NCBI RefSeq assembly: GCF_041154485.1
Contig: NZ_AP028669.1
Span: 4,402,001 to 4,466,000 of the forward strand
Direction: 5' to 3'
DNA: 64,000 bases
Source of the DNA: Variovorax sp. V93
GTDB lineage: Bacteria > Pseudomonadota > Gammaproteobacteria > Burkholderiales > Burkholderiaceae_C
Positions 9,572 to 18,938 of the stretch are shown here, in pieces; the first letter of the stretch is position 1; every line of letters starts with the position of its first letter. The notes under the pieces are model-generated. The model searched no databases. It saw only the letters and a list, made by a program, of their open reading frames with translations, and was not told the origin of the DNA. The position numbers and the translations under genes were made by a program.

Positions 9572-9688
9572 CGGAACAGGAAGAAACACTGGCGGCCAGG
9601 ACAGTCGCAAGTATCGCGCGAGCGAAGCCCCCCGTTCCGGGCGGGATCGAATGGCCCTCGCGCAAGCGGCTTGCGCAGAGCCCGGCGC

Positions 9689-10312
9689 TCAGCCCGCCAC
9701 CGATGCCGCCCGTCCGGGCAGCGGCAGGCGCAGCGTCAGGCCCAGCGTGCCGCCCGCGTGCGGCGCCGCATAGATGCGCCCGCCGTGGCGGCTGGCAATG
9801 CGCTCGCACACGCGCGCACTGGCATGGCCGACGGCCTGGGTCGCCTCGAGGAAGCGCGCCAGCGGCGGGCTCGCGTCGGAGGCGTCGAGATCCCTCCAAT
9901 GGACGACGGCCTGGCCGCTTTCCATCCGCGCCGAGACCTGCAGCGTGGCCCCGGGGGACATCACCCTTGCCGCATACCCTGCGACCTTGGAAATCAGTTC
10001 CTCCAGTTCGGCTTCGATGCCGAACACAGGCACCACCTCGTGCGGAACCCGGATGTCGAAGCGGATGGGCCAGCCGGACGCGCCTTCGGAGCCTTCGAGA
10101 CTCCGCAGCGACGCAAGAAGCGGCCGGAGGTCCTGCATGCTGCTCTCGCGCATCTTCTGCTGCGCTTCGCGCCGGGCCTGCGCGGCCATTTCGCGCGCTT
10201 GCGCGCCGGCCTTGAGGTTGGAAACGAGCAGGGAGGCGATGAAGGCCAGTACCGCGGCCAGGCCGAGTGCAACGACGATGGCAATGGCCAGGCCCAGATG
10301 GCTTGAATACAT
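9689..10312 (-). CDS. Membrane-anchored histidine-kinase-like ATPase domain protein
   Basis: 207 residues: one N-terminal membrane helix (about residues 6-30), a short Ala/Arg/Glu-rich coiled coil, then a region shaped like a histidine kinase ATPase domain. It has EELISKVAGYAARVM in the N-box position and the end motif GGTLGLTLRLPLP. There is no phosphorylatable H box and the N box is degenerate, so it may be an ATP-binding regulator or a decayed kinase. It follows the small lipoprotein gene by 13 bp and is probably cotranscribed with it. Confidence 0.6.
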   Translation of the reverse strand: MYSSHLGLAIAIVVALGLAAVLAFIASLLVSNLKAGAQAREMAAQARREAQQKMRESSMQDLRPLLASLRSLEGSEGASGWPIRFDIRVPHEVVPVFGIEAELEELISKVAGYAARVMSPGATLQVSARMESGQAVVHWRDLDASDASPPLARFLEATQAVGHASARVCERIASRHGGRIYAAPHAGGTLGLTLRLPLPGRAASVAG

Positions 10313-10325
10313 GGCTCGTGCGCCT

Positions 10326-10613
10326 TCAACGCCCCTGCGACGGCCGGAACTCCAGCGCACCGCCGGGACCGCGTTCGCAAGTCCCCGACAAGCTGTCGGC
10401 GCGAGGACCCGGAAGCACCGGGCGCGCGCCTTCGGCCTGGCCGGCGCACACATCCCATGCGGCCATTGGCGGCCTTGGCGGCGCTTCGCCGCGAAAACCC
10501 GGATGCCCGCTCCAGCCAGGCGGCGGGCCATGGGGCGGCGGTGGCGCAAGCATGATGCAGCTGGACAGGCCGACAGCGGCGAGCAAGCCCGCCAGGTGAT
10601 GGATTCTGGTCAT
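10326..10613 (-). CDS. Small predicted lipoprotein
   Basis: 95 residues. A short hydrophobic N-terminus ends in the lipobox LSSC (Cys19), followed by a proline/glycine-rich stretch and a compact C-terminal part with two cysteines (DVCAG and GTCERG). Similar short cysteine-containing exported proteins occur in this bacterial group but have no known role. The ATG at 10613 is chosen because it directly precedes the signal sequence. Confidence 0.55.
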   Translation of the reverse strand: MTRIHHLAGLLAAVGLSSCIMLAPPPPHGPPPGWSGHPGFRGEAPPRPPMAAWDVCAGQAEGARPVLPGPRADSLSGTCERGPGGALEFRPSQGR

Positions 10614-10690
10614 TTGAAACTCATGAACAAGGTCACGGGCGCATGCAGCGGGGCTGCGCACTGCGCTGCCCCGCCGCACACGGCCTGTCG

Positions 10691-11848
10691 TCAGAACGCG
10701 TGCCGGATGCCGAAGTCGTAGCCCGTGGACGAGCGCGGCAGGCCCGTGTAGCTGACGCCGGCACTGCCGTAGCCCGTGGTGCTCGCGGCGCTCAGGCTGC
10801 CGGTGTAGGCCGCATCGTTGCGGTTGTTCACGCGCGCCACCGTCGCGTACAGGGCTGTGCGCTTCGACAGGTTGTGCACATAGCCGATGGCCAGCTTCTG
10901 CGCGCGCGGATCTTCGCCCGAGATGCCGACGGCGCCTTCGTTGTAGCGCACGGTGGAGTACGACGCGCGGATCAGGCCCGCCCCCACCGGCATGCTCGCG
11001 CCGATCAGGTAGCCGTTGTAGCTGTCGTGGCTGTTGCCGGCGGCGAGATCGAACTTGTTCTTCACGTTCGAGAGTTCGCCGAACAGCTTGACGGGACCGA
11101 AGTCGTACGACGCGCCGAGGTTGATGGTCTGCACCTTGCGGGTCAGCGAAGTGGTGTCCACGGCGACGTTCTCGCCCATCGACAGCGCCACGTCGAGCGG
11201 CCCGTTCGCATAGCCGAAGCGGCCGCCGACATAGCGGCCCGCGCTGCTGCTGGTTGCGGCCGTGGTGTCGGTGGCGCTGGTCTTGGTGTTCTCGTTCAGG
11301 CTGTACTGCAGCTGGCCGTAGAAGCCGCCGAGGTTCGGCGGCAGGAAATAGCCGACCATGTTGCTGGCACGCGCGTAATTGGCGTTGTTCAGGCCGGTGC
11401 TGCCGCTCACGGTGTTGATCACGCTGGAGCCCGATCCGTTGGTGCCGAACGGATCGAAGACCGTGTCGTTCCAGAAGGTGGCGGTGTAGTCGCGGCCCAG
11501 CCGCAACTCGCCGAAGCCGCCCGAAAGGCTCACGGTGGAACGGCGGTTGAAGGTGGAGATGCCGGTGGCGCCGTCGTCGTTGGTGATCGGCGCTTCGAGC
11601 CAGAAGCTGGCGGCCAGCCCCCCGCCCAGGTCTTCCGTGCCACGGAAGCCGATGCGGCTGGAGTTGTAGCCGGAGTTGGCGAGGCTCCACTTGCTTTGCT
11701 TCGAGCTCAGGCCCGTGGCCGCATCGCGCGAGGTGGCCGACTGGTAGGTCACGCCGGCATCGATGACGCCGAACAACGTGACGGACGATTGGGCAGAGGC
11801 CAGGCCGGCAACGGCCAGCGCGGCGAGTGCCGTGAGGGGTTTCTTCAT
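10691..11848 (-). CDS. Gram-negative trimeric porin (Burkholderia/Neisseria type)
   Basis: 385 residues. The signal peptide ends at GLASA, followed by the family start QSSVTLFGVIDAGVTYQ. Beta-strand segments such as SRIGFRGTEDLGGGL and GELRLGRDYTATFWN are diagnostic, and the last residues YDFGIRHAF end in the aromatic residue read by the Bam machinery. It forms 16-stranded diffusion pores in the outer membrane. A GGAG about nine bases before the ATG serves as ribosome site. A G/C hairpin without T tract (10650-10672) lies just after the stop. Confidence 0.95.
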   Translation of the reverse strand: MKKPLTALAALAVAGLASAQSSVTLFGVIDAGVTYQSATSRDAATGLSSKQSKWSLANSGYNSSRIGFRGTEDLGGGLAASFWLEAPITNDDGATGISTFNRRSTVSLSGGFGELRLGRDYTATFWNDTVFDPFGTNGSGSSVINTVSGSTGLNNANYARASNMVGYFLPPNLGGFYGQLQYSLNENTKTSATDTTAATSSSAGRYVGGRFGYANGPLDVALSMGENVAVDTTSLTRKVQTINLGASYDFGPVKLFGELSNVKNKFDLAAGNSHDSYNGYLIGASMPVGAGLIRASYSTVRYNEGAVGISGEDPRAQKLAIGYVHNLSKRTALYATVARVNNRNDAAYTGSLSAASTTGYGSAGVSYTGLPRSSTGYDFGIRHAF

Positions 11849-12049
11849 TCAGGTTTCTCCGGTTTTCAGCAGCTCTTCATCGAGCAGCTGGACGGATGGT
11901 CCCGTTCAAATTTGGAGGAATCTGGTCGATGCGGCCTGCTTTGCATCGACTGTTGTTTGTGCGCACGCCCAAGCCCCTCGGCCGTGCACGGCCTCGTACC
12001 AGAAATCTCCCAAATGGCACGCAATGCTCGGCACCCGAAGGAGCCCGAC

Positions 12050-12718
12050 ATGACCATTGCATTGCAGAACACCATCGCAGCCTCGCTGGGTGTGCAGCAG
12101 CTCGCCAGCGCATTCAGCCCGGCCTTTTCCCACTTGCGCATTCTTCGCAACCTGATCATCCCGATGCCCGAGGGCAGTGCGGTGCGCACCGCCATGATCG
12201 ATGCGGTGCTGGTGTGCGAAACCGGCGTCTACCTGTTCGAGATCAAGGCCTGGCGAAATGCCTTCGTCTACCGCAAGAAATCGGAGGCAGCGCCGCCGCG
12301 CTGGTTCCTGCGGCTGCAGGGCTGCAGCCGGGCGCGCGAGGTGAAGGATCCCGCATGGCAGGGCGGCCGCAAGACCACGCAGCTGCGAAGCCTGCTGAGC
12401 GACGACCTGCGGCTGCAGTATTTCGTGCTGCTGCCCTGCGAGGGCATCGAGCTCGAAGGCGTGATGCCCGCCGCCGTGATCACGCAGCAGGACCTGCCCT
12501 ACATTGCGCGCCTGGTACGCAACAACGGCCGCACTGCGCGCACCTATCCGCTGCTGGATGCCGACGCCATCGACCGCACCGCACAGCGGCTGCTCGACAT
12601 CCAGGGCCGCCTCTCGCTCGACGACCACATGCAGAACTGCCGCGAGAGAAGCGCGCAGATCTCCACGCGCTGGAACGGCACGGGGGCCGCCGCGGCCGCC
12701 GGCATCGGACTGCAGTAG
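12050..12718 (+). CDS. NERD-domain protein (nuclease-related)
   Basis: 222 residues. The core IDAVLVCETGVYLFEIKAW (Asp51, Glu64, Lys66) matches the NERD nuclease-like motif D...E.K. NERD domains resemble Holliday-junction-resolvase folds and are found in proteins linked to DNA processing or defence, but single-domain members have no defined role. The start is set by a clear AAGGAG seven bases before the ATG at 12050. It is divergent from the porin and 74 bp upstream of the BamA paralogue. Confidence 0.7.
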   Translation: MTIALQNTIAASLGVQQLASAFSPAFSHLRILRNLIIPMPEGSAVRTAMIDAVLVCETGVYLFEIKAWRNAFVYRKKSEAAPPRWFLRLQGCSRAREVKDPAWQGGRKTTQLRSLLSDDLRLQYFVLLPCEGIELEGVMPAAVITQQDLPYIARLVRNNGRTARTYPLLDADAIDRTAQRLLDIQGRLSLDDHMQNCRERSAQISTRWNGTGAAAAAGIGLQ

Positions 12719-12792
12719 CTGCGCCTCGGGCACGCCCCCGCGGGGCGCAGGGCGTCCCAGATTTCTCCGACTTTGGCAGGGACCATGCGGCG

Positions 12793-15195
12793 ATGAATCC
12801 TTTCAAGACCGCATCCGCCCTTGCCGCACTGTCCATCTCGTTTGCATGCGCTCCCGCCTGGGCCGCCGATCCGTTCACCGTCAGGGACATCCGGCTCGAG
12901 GGTCTGCAGCGCGTGGAGCCCGGGACGGTCTTTGCCACGCTCGGCATCAAGGCGGGCGACACCTACAGCGACGACCGCGGCAGCGCGGCCATCCGATCGC
13001 TGTTCGAGCTCGGCCTCTTCAAGGACGTGCGCATCGACGTCAACGCCAGCGTGCTGGTGGTGATCGTCGAGGAGCGCCCCTCGATTGCCGACGTGGACTT
13101 CGTCGGCACCAAGGAGTTCGACAAGGCCGCGCTCCAGAAGGCGCTGCGCGGCGTGGGCCTGGCCGAGGGCCAGCCCTACGACAAGGCACTGGCCGACCGC
13201 GCGGAGCAGGAGCTCAAGCGGCAGTACATCGGCCGCAGCCTCTACAGCGCCCAGGTCGTCACCACCGTGACGCCGCTGGAGCGCAACCGCGTCAACCTGA
13301 CCTTCACCGTGACCGAGGGCGAGTCCGCGCGCATCAAGGAAGTGCGCGTGGTCGGCAACCAGGCCTTCGGCGAAAGCACCCTGCTCGACCTGTTCGACCA
13401 GGACAGCGGCGGCTGGCTGAGCTGGTACACCAAGTCGAACCAGTATTCGCGCAGCAAGCTCGACGGCGACCTGGAGACGCTGCGCTCCTTCTACATCACG
13501 CGCGGCTATCTCGAGTTCCGCATCGATTCCACGCAGGTCGCCATTTCGCCGGACCGGGAGGCGCTCACGCTCACGGTCAACATCACCGAAGGGCAGAAGT
13601 TCGTGGTGGCCGGCGTCAAGCTCTCGGGCAATTACCTGGGCCGCGAAGACGAGTTCAAGTCGCTCGTGGCGATCCGCCCGGGCCAGCCCTACAACGGCGA
13701 AGACGTGAGCGCCACCACCCGGGCCTTCACCGACTATTTCGGCACCTTCGGCTATGCCTTCGCACGCGTCAAGGCAGAGCCCGAGATCGACCGCGACAAC
13801 AACCGCGTCACGCTGGTGCTGCGGGCGGAGCCATCGCGGCGCGCCTACGTGCGGCGCCTGAACATCGGAGGCAACGCAAGAACGCGCGACGAAGTCATCC
13901 GCCGCGAATTCCGGCAGTACGAGGGCGCCTGGTACGACGGCAACAAGATCAAGCTCTCGCGCGACCGCGTGGACCGCCTCGGCTTCTTCACCGACGTGAA
14001 TGTCGAAACCACCGAGGTGCCGGGGTCCCCCGACCTGGTCGACCTGGCGGTCAACGTGACCGAGAAGCCCACTGGTTCGCTGCAGCTCGGTGCAGGCTAC
14101 TCGTCGACCGACAAGGTCTCGCTGAGCTTCGGCATCACGCAGGAGAACGTATTCGGCACGGGCAACTACCTGGGCCTGCAGGTCAACACGAGCTCGTACA
14201 ACCGCACCATCTCCCTCACCGCCACCGACCCGTACTTCACGCCGAGCGGCATCTCGCGCACCTTCAACGTGTTCCACAACACCACCCGTCCCTACTACGA
14301 GGCGGACGGCAACTACAAGCTCGCGAGCGACGGCGCCTCGGTGCGCTTCGGGCTGCCGCTCGGGGAGCTGGACACGGTCTACCTCGGCATCGGCGTGGAA
14401 CGCTACAGCTTCACGCCGGGCACCAACGGCGCCTACACGCTGGTCGACGGCTCCTACGTCTACACCGGCACGCCGCAGGCCTACCTCGACTACTTCCAGT
14501 GCACGGGCACTGCGCCGAGCGTGGTGTGCGCATCGAAGAACATGGTGGGCATTCCCGCGACCATCGGCTGGGCGCGCGACGACCGCGACAGCGCACTGGT
14601 GCCGACGAAGGGCCGGCTGCAAAGCGCCAATCTCGAGGTGGGCGTGGGCAGCGAGCTGCGCTACCTGAAGAGCAGCTACCAGTACCAGCAGTACTTCGCC
14701 CTCTCCAAGCAGTACACGCTGGCGATCAACGGCCAGCTCGGGTATGCCAAGGCGCTGGGCGGCACCGCGTATCCCATCTTCAAGAACTTCTATGCAGGCG
14801 GGCTCGGCTCCATCCGCGGCTTCGAGCAGAACTCGCTCGGACCGACCGATGCGGTCACGGGCGGCGCGCTCGGCGGCACGCGCAAGGCCATCTTCAACAT
14901 GGAGTTCAGCACGCCGTTCCCGGGCGCGGGCAATGACCGGTCGCTGCGGCTCTACACCTTCCTGGATGCCGGCAACGTGTTCGCCGAGCGCACCGCGAGC
15001 ATGACCGATGCGCAGTGGAAGGCGCAGAACCGCCTGCGCGCGTCGGCAGGGGTGGGCATCAGCTGGATTTCGCCGCTCGGCCCGCTGCGCCTGGCCTATG
15101 CGGTGCCACTCGTGTACCAGAAGCTCGACGAAGCCAACGGCATTGCCGCCGACCGGACGCAGCGCTTCCAGTTCCAGATCGGCACGTCGTTCTGA
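12793..15195 (+). CDS. BamA-family outer membrane assembly protein (paralogue)
   Basis: 800 residues: signal peptide to PAWAADP, then POTRA domains beginning FTVRDIRLEGLQRVEPGTV, then a 16-strand barrel. The barrel has the Omp85 loop motif SIRGFEQNSLGP near residue 672 (canonical VRG(F/Y)) and ends QFQIGTSF. BamA inserts beta-barrel proteins into the outer membrane. The housekeeping bamA normally sits with rseP, skp and lpxD; here the neighbours are a NERD protein and a response regulator. I therefore read this as a second copy with a specialised client or condition (inference). The next gene starts 16 bp downstream. Confidence 0.9.
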   Translation: MNPFKTASALAALSISFACAPAWAADPFTVRDIRLEGLQRVEPGTVFATLGIKAGDTYSDDRGSAAIRSLFELGLFKDVRIDVNASVLVVIVEERPSIADVDFVGTKEFDKAALQKALRGVGLAEGQPYDKALADRAEQELKRQYIGRSLYSAQVVTTVTPLERNRVNLTFTVTEGESARIKEVRVVGNQAFGESTLLDLFDQDSGGWLSWYTKSNQYSRSKLDGDLETLRSFYITRGYLEFRIDSTQVAISPDREALTLTVNITEGQKFVVAGVKLSGNYLGREDEFKSLVAIRPGQPYNGEDVSATTRAFTDYFGTFGYAFARVKAEPEIDRDNNRVTLVLRAEPSRRAYVRRLNIGGNARTRDEVIRREFRQYEGAWYDGNKIKLSRDRVDRLGFFTDVNVETTEVPGSPDLVDLAVNVTEKPTGSLQLGAGYSSTDKVSLSFGITQENVFGTGNYLGLQVNTSSYNRTISLTATDPYFTPSGISRTFNVFHNTTRPYYEADGNYKLASDGASVRFGLPLGELDTVYLGIGVERYSFTPGTNGAYTLVDGSYVYTGTPQAYLDYFQCTGTAPSVVCASKNMVGIPATIGWARDDRDSALVPTKGRLQSANLEVGVGSELRYLKSSYQYQQYFALSKQYTLAINGQLGYAKALGGTAYPIFKNFYAGGLGSIRGFEQNSLGPTDAVTGGALGGTRKAIFNMEFSTPFPGAGNDRSLRLYTFLDAGNVFAERTASMTDAQWKAQNRLRASAGVGISWISPLGPLRLAYAVPLVYQKLDEANGIAADRTQRFQFQIGTSF

Positions 15196-15211
15196 AGCGG
15201 AGCAGCCACCC

Positions 15212-15892
15212 ATGAGCCGCATCCTGCTGGCCGAAAAAGGCCGCGAGATGGCCGCCGCGCTGCTCGAAGGCCTGCAGCGCGCCGGCCACCATGTGGAGCA
15301 CATCGCCGATGGTGCGGCCGCGCTCGACCGCATCCTCACTTCACCGCCCGCCCTCACGCTGCTCGACACCGCGCTGCCGCGCCTCGGCGGCCTGCGGGTG
15401 CTGGAGAAGGTGCGCTTGCACAGCGACCATCCGATCATCGTGCTGACGGCCCGCACGCGCGAGGCCGACTGCCTGCGCGGCCTCGACCTGGGCGCCGACG
15501 ACTACGTGTGCAAGCCCTTCTCGCCGCGCGAAGTGGTGGCGCGCGTGAACACGGTGCTGCGCCGGCATGCGCAGCGCCAGCGCAGCGCCATGCCCTCGCC
15601 CTCCGTGGCGTTCGGCGGCAGCGCCCACAGCGTGAGGATCGAGGGGCGGCCGCTCGCGCTCACGGGCCGCGAGCTGCACCTGCTGCAGGCGCTCTCGCGC
15701 GAGCCGGGCCGGGTGTTTTCACGCTCCGCGCTGCTCGAGGCCGCGTTCGCCGACGCGCTCGACGTCAACGAGCGCGCGGTCGACGGGCACATCAAGAACC
15801 TGCGCAGGAAGCTCGCCGCCGCATCCCCGTCGCACGGCTGGATCCGCTCGATCTACGGTGTCGGTTTCGCCTTCGAGGAACGGCCGGTCTGA
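15212..15892 (+). CDS. OmpR/PhoB-type response regulator with degenerate receiver
   Basis: 226 residues: receiver domain plus winged-helix DNA-binding domain (EREL-type recognition segment, IKNLRRKLAA, SIYGVGFAFEE). The phosphoacceptor Asp52 is present (TLLDTALPRL), as are the switch Thr and Lys (VLTART, VCKPFSP). The acidic pair that binds Mg2+, DE at 9-10 in the BaeR-like paralogue, is Lys9-Gly10 here. Phosphorylation may therefore be lost or altered. It is strikingly similar to the regulator at 18246, suggesting duplication. It lies 16 bp after the BamA paralogue and has no adjacent kinase of its own. Confidence 0.9.
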   Translation: MSRILLAEKGREMAAALLEGLQRAGHHVEHIADGAAALDRILTSPPALTLLDTALPRLGGLRVLEKVRLHSDHPIIVLTARTREADCLRGLDLGADDYVCKPFSPREVVARVNTVLRRHAQRQRSAMPSPSVAFGGSAHSVRIEGRPLALTGRELHLLQALSREPGRVFSRSALLEAAFADALDVNERAVDGHIKNLRRKLAAASPSHGWIRSIYGVGFAFEERPV

Positions 15893-16083
15893 GACGGCAC
15901 ACAGGCGGTGCGCGGCGGCCGGGCGGCCCGGCTGTCGGTCGCCATGATCGGCGCCAGCGTGGAAAGAGTCGAACTGCCTGCGCGGACCCGGGCGGCCGCG
16001 ACGCATCCGCCGCTCGCCGCCACCACGACGCCGATCACCAGGCCGCAGCAAGCCAGCAAACCCAGGAGGCGCTGCGACAGCAT
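15853..16083 (-). CDS. Possible small membrane or exported protein
   Basis: 76 residues starting MLSQRLLGLLACCGLV, with one hydrophobic helix and then a Ser/Thr/Ala-rich tail. It overlaps the 3' end of the response regulator by 40 bp on the opposite strand and has only a weak ribosome site. High GC makes chance frames common, so the call rests on the helix and start context only. Confidence 0.3.
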   Translation of the reverse strand: MLSQRLLGLLACCGLVIGVVVAASGGCVAAARVRAGSSTLSTLAPIMATDSRAARPPRTACVPSQTGRSSKAKPTP

Positions 16084-16225
16084 GAGCCCGCCGTCTTCCG
16101 CAGCTTCGGCGCGGGCGTGCCGGACGGCGCTCAGTTGCGCCGGGGCCCGAGGGCCCTTGTGCGTGCCTCGCTCCTGAGCGAGAGACCTTAGCATCCGGTG
16201 GCCTCGGCTTTGCTGCCCTGTGCCG

Positions 16226-16510
16226 TCATGGTTTCTCTTTTCCCGCCGCGACGCCGGTCGCGGCCGACCGCGTGGCGCGTGCCTCTGCCCACACGACCAG
16301 CAGCGCCCAGACATGCGCCACCGCCCAGAAAAGCGCGGCCAGCAGCAGCAACAGCGTGTCGATGCCGGGGTCGGACCAGAGCTCGGCCCAGGACCACGGC
16401 GAGGGGGGCACCGGCGCGCAGTACCCCGGACCCGCCCATGCGAGTGCGGGGACAACAAGGGCCTGCCAGGCCTTCTTCCTCAGGGAGCGTCGATGCGTGA
16501 GCGGATTCAT
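16226..16510 (-). CDS. Small membrane protein, unknown function
   Basis: 94 residues from the ATG at 16510: basic N-terminus (RRSLRKK), a first hydrophobic stretch ending near GPGYCAP, then a strong membrane helix IDTLLLLLAALFWAVAHVWA and a short basic tail. An ATG at 16519 is equally possible. It lies between two regulators and is transcribed away from baeS. No family recognised. Confidence 0.45.
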   Translation of the reverse strand: MNPLTHRRSLRKKAWQALVVPALAWAGPGYCAPVPPSPWSWAELWSDPGIDTLLLLLAALFWAVAHVWALLVVWAEARATRSAATGVAAGKEKP

Positions 16511-16662
16511 GGCACGCATCGTGCGGGTCGATTCGGGAGAAATGTGGGAGAGGCGGCTCTCCCAATTTCCTCCTCGATTCACGGCCATGATCGGCCGCTT
16601 CCCATGACGCCTCCCCGCCCCGAACGCATGCCGCAGAATGCGGCCATGCATTTCCCGAGCCC

Positions 16663-18249
16663 ATGCCGCGCCTGACACTGTCCAGGAAGATCTTCCTGGC
16701 GCTGGCCGCCTTGCTGATCGTGCTCCTGCTCAGCTTCGCCGGGCTTTCCATCGTGGCGCTGCAGCGCGGCCTCGGCTCCTACGTGGCCGAGATCGAGATC
16801 CGGCGCATGGACTGGCTCTCGCAGCTGCTGCTCAAGCACTATGCGGCCAACGGCGACTGGAAGAAGCTGCAGGGCAACGACGATGCCTGGCAGCGCCTGC
16901 AGATGAGCCGGCTCGCCGCGGTGCTCGACGGCGCCAGCAATGCCGACGAAAGAAGGCTCCCGCCCTGGTACGAGAACCGCGGGCCGGGCGGAGCCGGCAA
17001 CGGCCCCGAAAGCGGCGCCGAGAATGGATCTCGGCCGCCTCCTCCGCCTTCTCCCCAGCTCGAGCTGCTGCCCAGGCGCTTTCCACCGCCGCCGCCGCTG
17101 GGCTTCTTTCCCGATCCGCGCGAAGCCGCCGATTCGATCTTCCAGCGCCTGGGCGTGGTCGATGCGCACGGCGCGCACGTGGTCGGCGCCAAGGTCGACC
17201 CGGAGAATGCCGCGCGCCTGCCGATCCGCCACGGCCGCTCGGTCGTCGGCTACCTCGTGCTCGCGCCGATGCAGGGCCTGGAGAGCGAGGCCGACCGCGC
17301 CTTTCTCGCACGCCAGTCCGGCGTGATCGCCCTCACCGGCCTGTGCGGGCTGGCCTTTGCGCTGATGCTGTCGTGGCTGCTGGCGCGCCGCTGGTTCCGG
17401 CCGATCGACGAACTCACGCAGGCAGCGCAGGACGTGGCGCGCGGGCGGCTGTCCACGCGCGTGGCCGTGCATGGCTCAGACGAACTCGCCCTGCTCGGCA
17501 AGACCTTCAACGACATGGCGCAGCGCCTGGACACGGTGGAGGCCTCGCGCCGCGCCTGGCTGGCCGATGCGGCGCACGAACTGCGCACGCCGCTGGCCGC
17601 CATGCGCGCGGAGATCGAGGCCCTGCAGGACGGCGTGCGCAGCTTCGACGAGCGCACCGCGCTGCGGCTGCACCGGCAAGTGATCCGGCTCGGCCGGCTG
17701 GTGGACGATCTGCGCAGCAGCATGCGCGAGCCGCAGAGCGACCTGCTCGCGACCACCGTGTTCCCGCTCTCGCTGCTGAAGGAAGCGCTCGACCATACGC
17801 GCGACCGCTTCGCCGCGCGCGGCATCACGGTGGACCGCAGCGCCATCGACCGTGTCTCGGCGCGCGCCCAGCCGATGATCGACGGCGACGCGCACCGGCT
17901 GCACCAGGTCTTCATGAACCTGCTGGAGAACACGCTCACCTACACCGATGCCGGCGGCCGGCTGTGCATCGGCGTCACGGTCGACGGGGCCTGGACGGGC
18001 AACAGCCTGACCCTGCAATTCGACGACAGCGCGCCGGGCGTTCCCGATGCGGAATTGCCGCGCCTGTTCGACCGGCTGTTCCGCGGCGAATCCTCGCGCA
18101 GCCGCGAACTCGGCGGCTCGGGGCTCGGCCTGTCGATCTGCCGCGCGGCCATCGAGGTCCATGGCGGCACCATCGATGCCCAGTCCTCCGAGCTCGGCGG
18201 GCTGCGCGTGACCATCACCCTTCCGCTCTCCCGGAGCGCAGCGCCATGA
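16663..18249 (+). CDS. baeS: BaeS-like sensor histidine kinase
   Basis: 528 residues: membrane helix at about 9-31, periplasmic domain with a proline-rich stretch, second helix near 225-245, HAMP domain (RPIDELTQAA), H box DAAHELRTPLAA (His305), N box NLLENTLTYT, and GSGLGLSI. The G1 box is DSAPGV, the variant typical of BaeS rather than DxGxG. BaeSR-type systems respond to envelope stress and drug-like compounds and induce exporters. The stop overlaps the regulator start by 4 bp. Confidence 0.85.
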   Translation: MPRLTLSRKIFLALAALLIVLLLSFAGLSIVALQRGLGSYVAEIEIRRMDWLSQLLLKHYAANGDWKKLQGNDDAWQRLQMSRLAAVLDGASNADERRLPPWYENRGPGGAGNGPESGAENGSRPPPPPSPQLELLPRRFPPPPPLGFFPDPREAADSIFQRLGVVDAHGAHVVGAKVDPENAARLPIRHGRSVVGYLVLAPMQGLESEADRAFLARQSGVIALTGLCGLAFALMLSWLLARRWFRPIDELTQAAQDVARGRLSTRVAVHGSDELALLGKTFNDMAQRLDTVEASRRAWLADAAHELRTPLAAMRAEIEALQDGVRSFDERTALRLHRQVIRLGRLVDDLRSSMREPQSDLLATTVFPLSLLKEALDHTRDRFAARGITVDRSAIDRVSARAQPMIDGDAHRLHQVFMNLLENTLTYTDAGGRLCIGVTVDGAWTGNSLTLQFDDSAPGVPDAELPRLFDRLFRGESSRSRELGGSGLGLSICRAAIEVHGGTIDAQSSELGGLRVTITLPLSRSAAP

Positions 18250-18938
18250 CCCGCATCGTCATCGTCGAAGACGAGCTCGACATCGCATCGGTGGTGCAGG
18301 ACTACCTGCGCCACGCCGGCTACGAGACCACGCATTTCGCCGATGGCCAGAGCGCGCTCGACCATCTCATCGCCTCGCCGCCCGAGCTCACGCTGCTCGA
18401 CATCATGCTGCCGCGCCTCGACGGCATCGAGGTGCTGCGCCGCGCGCGGGAGCACACCAGCCATCCGATCATCATGCTCACCGCGCGCATCGAGGAGGTC
18501 GACCGCCTGCTCGGGCTGGAGCTGGGTGCCGACGACTACGTCTGCAAGCCTTTTTCCCCGCGCGAACTGGTGGCGCGCGTGCGCGCCGTGCTGCGGCGCA
18601 CCGAGCCGCCCGCGGCGCGCGGCCAGGCCTGCCAGGACATGTCCGGCCTGGTGCTGGACGACGTGCACTGGCGCGCATCGCTCGAAGGCACGCCGCTCAA
18701 TCTCACGCGCCGCGAGTTCGGGCTGCTGCAGGTGCTGTCGCGGCATCCGGGCCGCATCTTCTCGCGCGCCCGCCTGCTCGAACTGGCCTACGACGACACC
18801 ATGGACGTGACGGAGCGCGCCATCGACAGCCACGTCAAGAACCTGCGGCGCAAACTCGGCGCCGTCACACCCTCGCACGACTGGATCCGCTCGGTCTACG
18901 GCGTGGGGTTTGCGTGGGAAGCGCCGGGGCAGGGCTGA
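18246..18938 (+). CDS. baeR: BaeR-like response regulator
   Basis: 230 residues. Canonical receiver (VEDE at 7-10, Asp52 in TLLDIMLPRLDG, Thr in MLTARI, Lys in VCKPFSP), with the BaeR-like stretch ARIEEVDRLLGLELGADDYV. The C-terminal winged helix ends SVYGVGFAWE. It is translationally coupled to the kinase through an ATGA overlap. Target promoters are not identifiable here, although the nearby BamA paralogue and porin are plausible envelope-stress targets (inference). Confidence 0.88.
   Translation: MTRIVIVEDELDIASVVQDYLRHAGYETTHFADGQSALDHLIASPPELTLLDIMLPRLDGIEVLRRAREHTSHPIIMLTARIEEVDRLLGLELGADDYVCKPFSPRELVARVRAVLRRTEPPAARGQACQDMSGLVLDDVHWRASLEGTPLNLTRREFGLLQVLSRHPGRIFSRARLLELAYDDTMDVTERAIDSHVKNLRRKLGAVTPSHDWIRSVYGVGFAWEAPGQG

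Noticed and set aside
10650..10672. Terminator after the porin gene
   Set aside because: The hairpin is G/C-rich but has an internal mismatch and no T tract.
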